Source: Spiribacter roseus (lineage in GTDB: Bacteria; Pseudomonadota; Gammaproteobacteria; Nitrococcales; Nitrococcaceae). Taken from it: DNA of 64,000 bases. Under the pieces are notes generated by a model, which worked only from the letters and a program-made list of their open reading frames with translations, was not told the DNA's origin and did not search any database. Shown piece by piece: positions 62,082-64,000 of this stretch. Each line of letters starts with the position of its first letter. Position 1 is the first letter of the stretch. The stretch is from positions 1,488,001 to 1,552,000 of the forward strand of contig NZ_CP016382.1 of assembly GCF_002813635.1 (NCBI RefSeq). Reading direction: 5' to 3'. The translations under genes and the position numbers were made by a program.

Positions 62082-64000
62082 TTAGGGGATGTCAATGATC
62101 GTTGTACCAGTGTTGTAGTCTGCTACACCACCAACCAAGACGATTGAATCATCGAGATCGGTAACGGCATCGTTACCATCGACTGTCGTGTCGGCGACGA
62201 GCACATCGGCAGGACTATCGCCGGAGTCTTGCACCGTAAACGTACCGGCATTTGCATCGAAGGTGCCCTGGAAGGCGTAGACGCCGTCATCAGCATCCGC
62301 GAGACCAGTGAAATCTGACGCACCCTTCAGCGCGTTGGTTTCCAGTCCGCCGGCAATTTGCAAGACATCGCCGTTAGCATCGCTGAAGTCCTCGACAACA
62401 TCGACGCCGTTATCATATGTAGCCTCGGCATTGCCATCAGCAACGGCTGTGGAGTCAACGCCATCGTCCGCGGTCTGGACAAAGATGTTCGCCCCAGCAC
62501 CGCCAGTCAGCGTATCAGCACCACCTCGGCCCGTGAGCACGTCCTCACCGTCGCCGCCAATTAGCTCGTTTTCACCGCTTGTGCCGAGCAACGAAAAATC
62601 GTCATTAGTACCGTCCTCGGCGCTCGCATCTACGTTAGAGAAGTTTGAATAACCAGCGAGTGCGCCGCTATTTGCGAGCTTCGAATCACCGAAGGTATCC
62701 AAATCGACAATGTTTTGAGTTTCCGCACCGGACGCAAGTCCATCCGCAATCACGATCGTGTCGCTACCGCTTCCACCGTCAACGCTGTCGTTGTCTACGC
62801 TATCCAACGTGGTGATATTGATGATGTCGTTGCCATCTCCGAGGTTAATCGTGTCGAGCTTAGCCGTACCCGTAACCTCATTGTCTTCATCCGAGCCAGT
62901 GATCTCAGCTCCCGAACCGTTGCTGTAACTCGACAGATCCACATCCTCAAAGCCCTGCTGTACAGCGCTGTTTGTGGAGCCGTTGAATACGCCAATCTGA
63001 TCGCCCTCAGCGGACAGGTCCACGGTCATGCCACCCAGGGCACCACTGAAGACCACTTCGAGGAGATCGTGGCCGTCGCCACCATCGAGCACGTCGTCTG
63101 GATTCTCCATCGCGACTGTGTCGTCACCGCTACCGGCGGTGATAGTCATCGCCGCTGTGCTCTCGCGGGCGCTCGAACCAACTACGAGGTCACTCGCAAA
63201 CTCCTCGGCATCCACGGTGGTAACGCTGTCGACCAGCGAATCACTACCTTCGAACGTGACCGTTTTGCCAGCCTCACCACCGGTGAGGTTGACCGTGACA
63301 TCGTTTTCGTTGGTTGTGCCAGTCAAAGAGATATTGTGATTCTCAAAAGACCCGCCCACTTCTTTAACATGGTCAAAGGTCAGCGTTTCGACGTCGTCGA
63401 CCACAAATGTCGCCTTTTCCGACGCCGTGTTGACGTTGTCAGTAGCTGCGAGGTTGATCGTAGCCGCGTCATTCGAACCGGAGGTTTCAGCGTAGCTCAG
63501 GGTAAGTGTTGAATTTTCAACGCCCTGAGCTTTCGTTAACTGACCCGCGGATGCGGCGGTCAATCCAGCTTGCACAGCGACACCAGCAGCAAGACCTGTG
63601 AAAGTCAGGTTGCTGTCGCTGTCAACAGCAACAACATTCACATCTGTGGCATTCGTGAAGTCGTAGGTGCTATTCCCGTCTTCCTTGATACCAATGGTGT
63701 CAATCGCCGTTGTGTTGAATTGGTAGTTGTTGCTGGAGCTCTCTGGTGTTGCATCAACACTCACAACATCGTCCGAGCTCGACGTGCCGGTGATCTCGAA
63801 AGTCCGGTCATCGATGCTGTTTTCGTCGATTTCGATATCAACGTAACCGGCAAACTCGGAAGCATCAAAGGACTCAATACTTCCCTCACCGACCAACTCG
63901 CCACTAGCCGTAGCAAACTTATCAGACGCCTCACCGCCAGAAACGGTGATGTCGTTGACGTTTGCGTCATTCAGACCGGTGTCGGTAGTGATCTCGATGT
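62082..64000 (-). CDS. Large RTX/S-layer-like protein, C-terminal part (5' end beyond window)
   Basis: About 638 codons are visible, and the frame is open to the window edge. An apparent Met at 63896 is an internal TTG and not the start. The sequence is rich in Asp, Ser, Thr, Gly and Val with beta-strand-like repeats, and has no Cys or Trp. Calcium-binding RTX nonapeptides are visible (GSGDDTVAM, GGDGHDLLEV, GGDGEDVLTGRGGADTLTGGAGANIF). The C-terminus with DVVEDFSDANGDVLQI followed by a hydrophobic tail (TTIIDIP) resembles type I secretion signals. It is like large adhesins and S-layer proteins such as Caulobacter RsaA in style, but the specific function is not known. Confidence 0.82.
   Translation of the reverse strand, partial: IEITTDTGLNDANVNDITVSGGEASDKFATASGELVGEGSIESFDASEFAGYVDIEIDENSIDDRTFEITGTSSSDDVVSVDATPESSSNNYQFNTTAIDTIGIKEDGNSTYDFTNATDVNVVAVDSDSNLTFTGLAAGVAVQAGLTAASAGQLTKAQGVENSTLTLSYAETSGSNDAATINLAATDNVNTASEKATFVVDDVETLTFDHVKEVGGSFENHNISLTGTTNENDVTVNLTGGEAGKTVTFEGSDSLVDSVTTVDAEEFASDLVVGSSARESTAAMTITAGSGDDTVAMENPDDVLDGGDGHDLLEVVFSGALGGMTVDLSAEGDQIGVFNGSTNSAVQQGFEDVDLSSYSNGSGAEITGSDEDNEVTGTAKLDTINLGDGNDIINITTLDSVDNDSVDGGSGSDTIVIADGLASGAETQNIVDLDTFGDSKLANSGALAGYSNFSNVDASAEDGTNDDFSLLGTSGENELIGGDGEDVLTGRGGADTLTGGAGANIFVQTADDGVDSTAVADGNAEATYDNGVDVVEDFSDANGDVLQIAGGLETNALKGASDFTGLADADDGVYAFQGTFDANAGTFTVQDSGDSPADVLVADTTVDGNDAVTDLDDSIVLVGGVADYNTGTTIIDIP

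Noticed and set aside
62013-64000. CRISPR array or tandem DNA repeat in the RTX gene
   Set aside because: Repetition is at protein level and degenerate. No regular direct repeats with unique spacers are present here or elsewhere in the window.

Overview
This is a GC-rich chromosomal segment of a gammaproteobacterium. The gene order (lnt-corC-ybeY-phoH-miaB, ssb/yajR/uvrA, a complete str-S10-spc-alpha ribosomal superoperon fused to secE-nusG-rplKAJL-rpoBC), the rather acidic proteins and the fused Sat/CysC enzyme suggest a moderately halophilic member of the Ectothiorhodospiraceae, perhaps near Spiribacter. That placement is an inference from gene order and protein character and was not tested by any search.

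Layout. (1) 0-8.9 kb: a leftward, tightly overlapping run deoD-ugd-manC-miaB-phoH(ybeZ)-ybeY-corC-lnt and the start of a zinc-ribbon protein. It mixes nucleoside salvage, sugar-nucleotide supply (GDP-mannose, UDP-glucuronate), tRNA/rRNA maturation and lipoprotein acylation. (2) 9.0-12.2 kb: a rightward two-gene module, an HAD-IB phosphatase followed by an 877-residue fusion of acyl-activating enzyme, acyl carrier protein and PlsC-type acyltransferase. (3) 12.2-13.5 kb: a HigBA-like toxin-antitoxin pair and ssb. (4) 13.6-20.4 kb: fused Sat/APS kinase, a YajR-like MFS transporter, divergent uvrA, and mdh convergent with uvrA.

(5) 20.5-52.1 kb: about 31 kb of leftward translation and transcription genes. 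Transcription begins at the far right with a TTGACA promoter, then tRNA-Tyr, tRNA-Gly, tRNA-Thr, tuf copy 2, tRNA-Trp, secE, nusG, rplK, rplA, rplJ, rplL, rpoB, rpoC, rpsL, rpsG, fusA, tuf copy 1, rpsJ, the S10 and spc genes including secY, then rpmJ, rpsM, rpsK, rpsD, rpoA, rplQ and a strong terminator. Internal promoters are visible before rpsL and rpsM, and a terminator-like hairpin lies between rpsJ and rplC.

(6) 52.2-64 kb: an accessory, cell-surface region with visibly lower GC in places. It holds a serralysin-type metallopeptidase with C-terminal DUF4214 repeats, a three-gene gtr-like glycosylation cassette, a decayed IS21 element, two orphan small proteins (DUF6447-like and DUF1902-like), a DDE recombinase, a TPR-like sulfotransferase, and the C-terminal part of a large RTX/S-layer-like protein that runs off the right edge. 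The peptidase and the RTX protein look like type I secretion substrates, but no transporter is in the window. The combination of RTX surface protein, adjacent sulfotransferase, gtr cassette and a PAPS-making enzyme suggests, as a hypothesis only, a sulfated and glycosylated cell surface.
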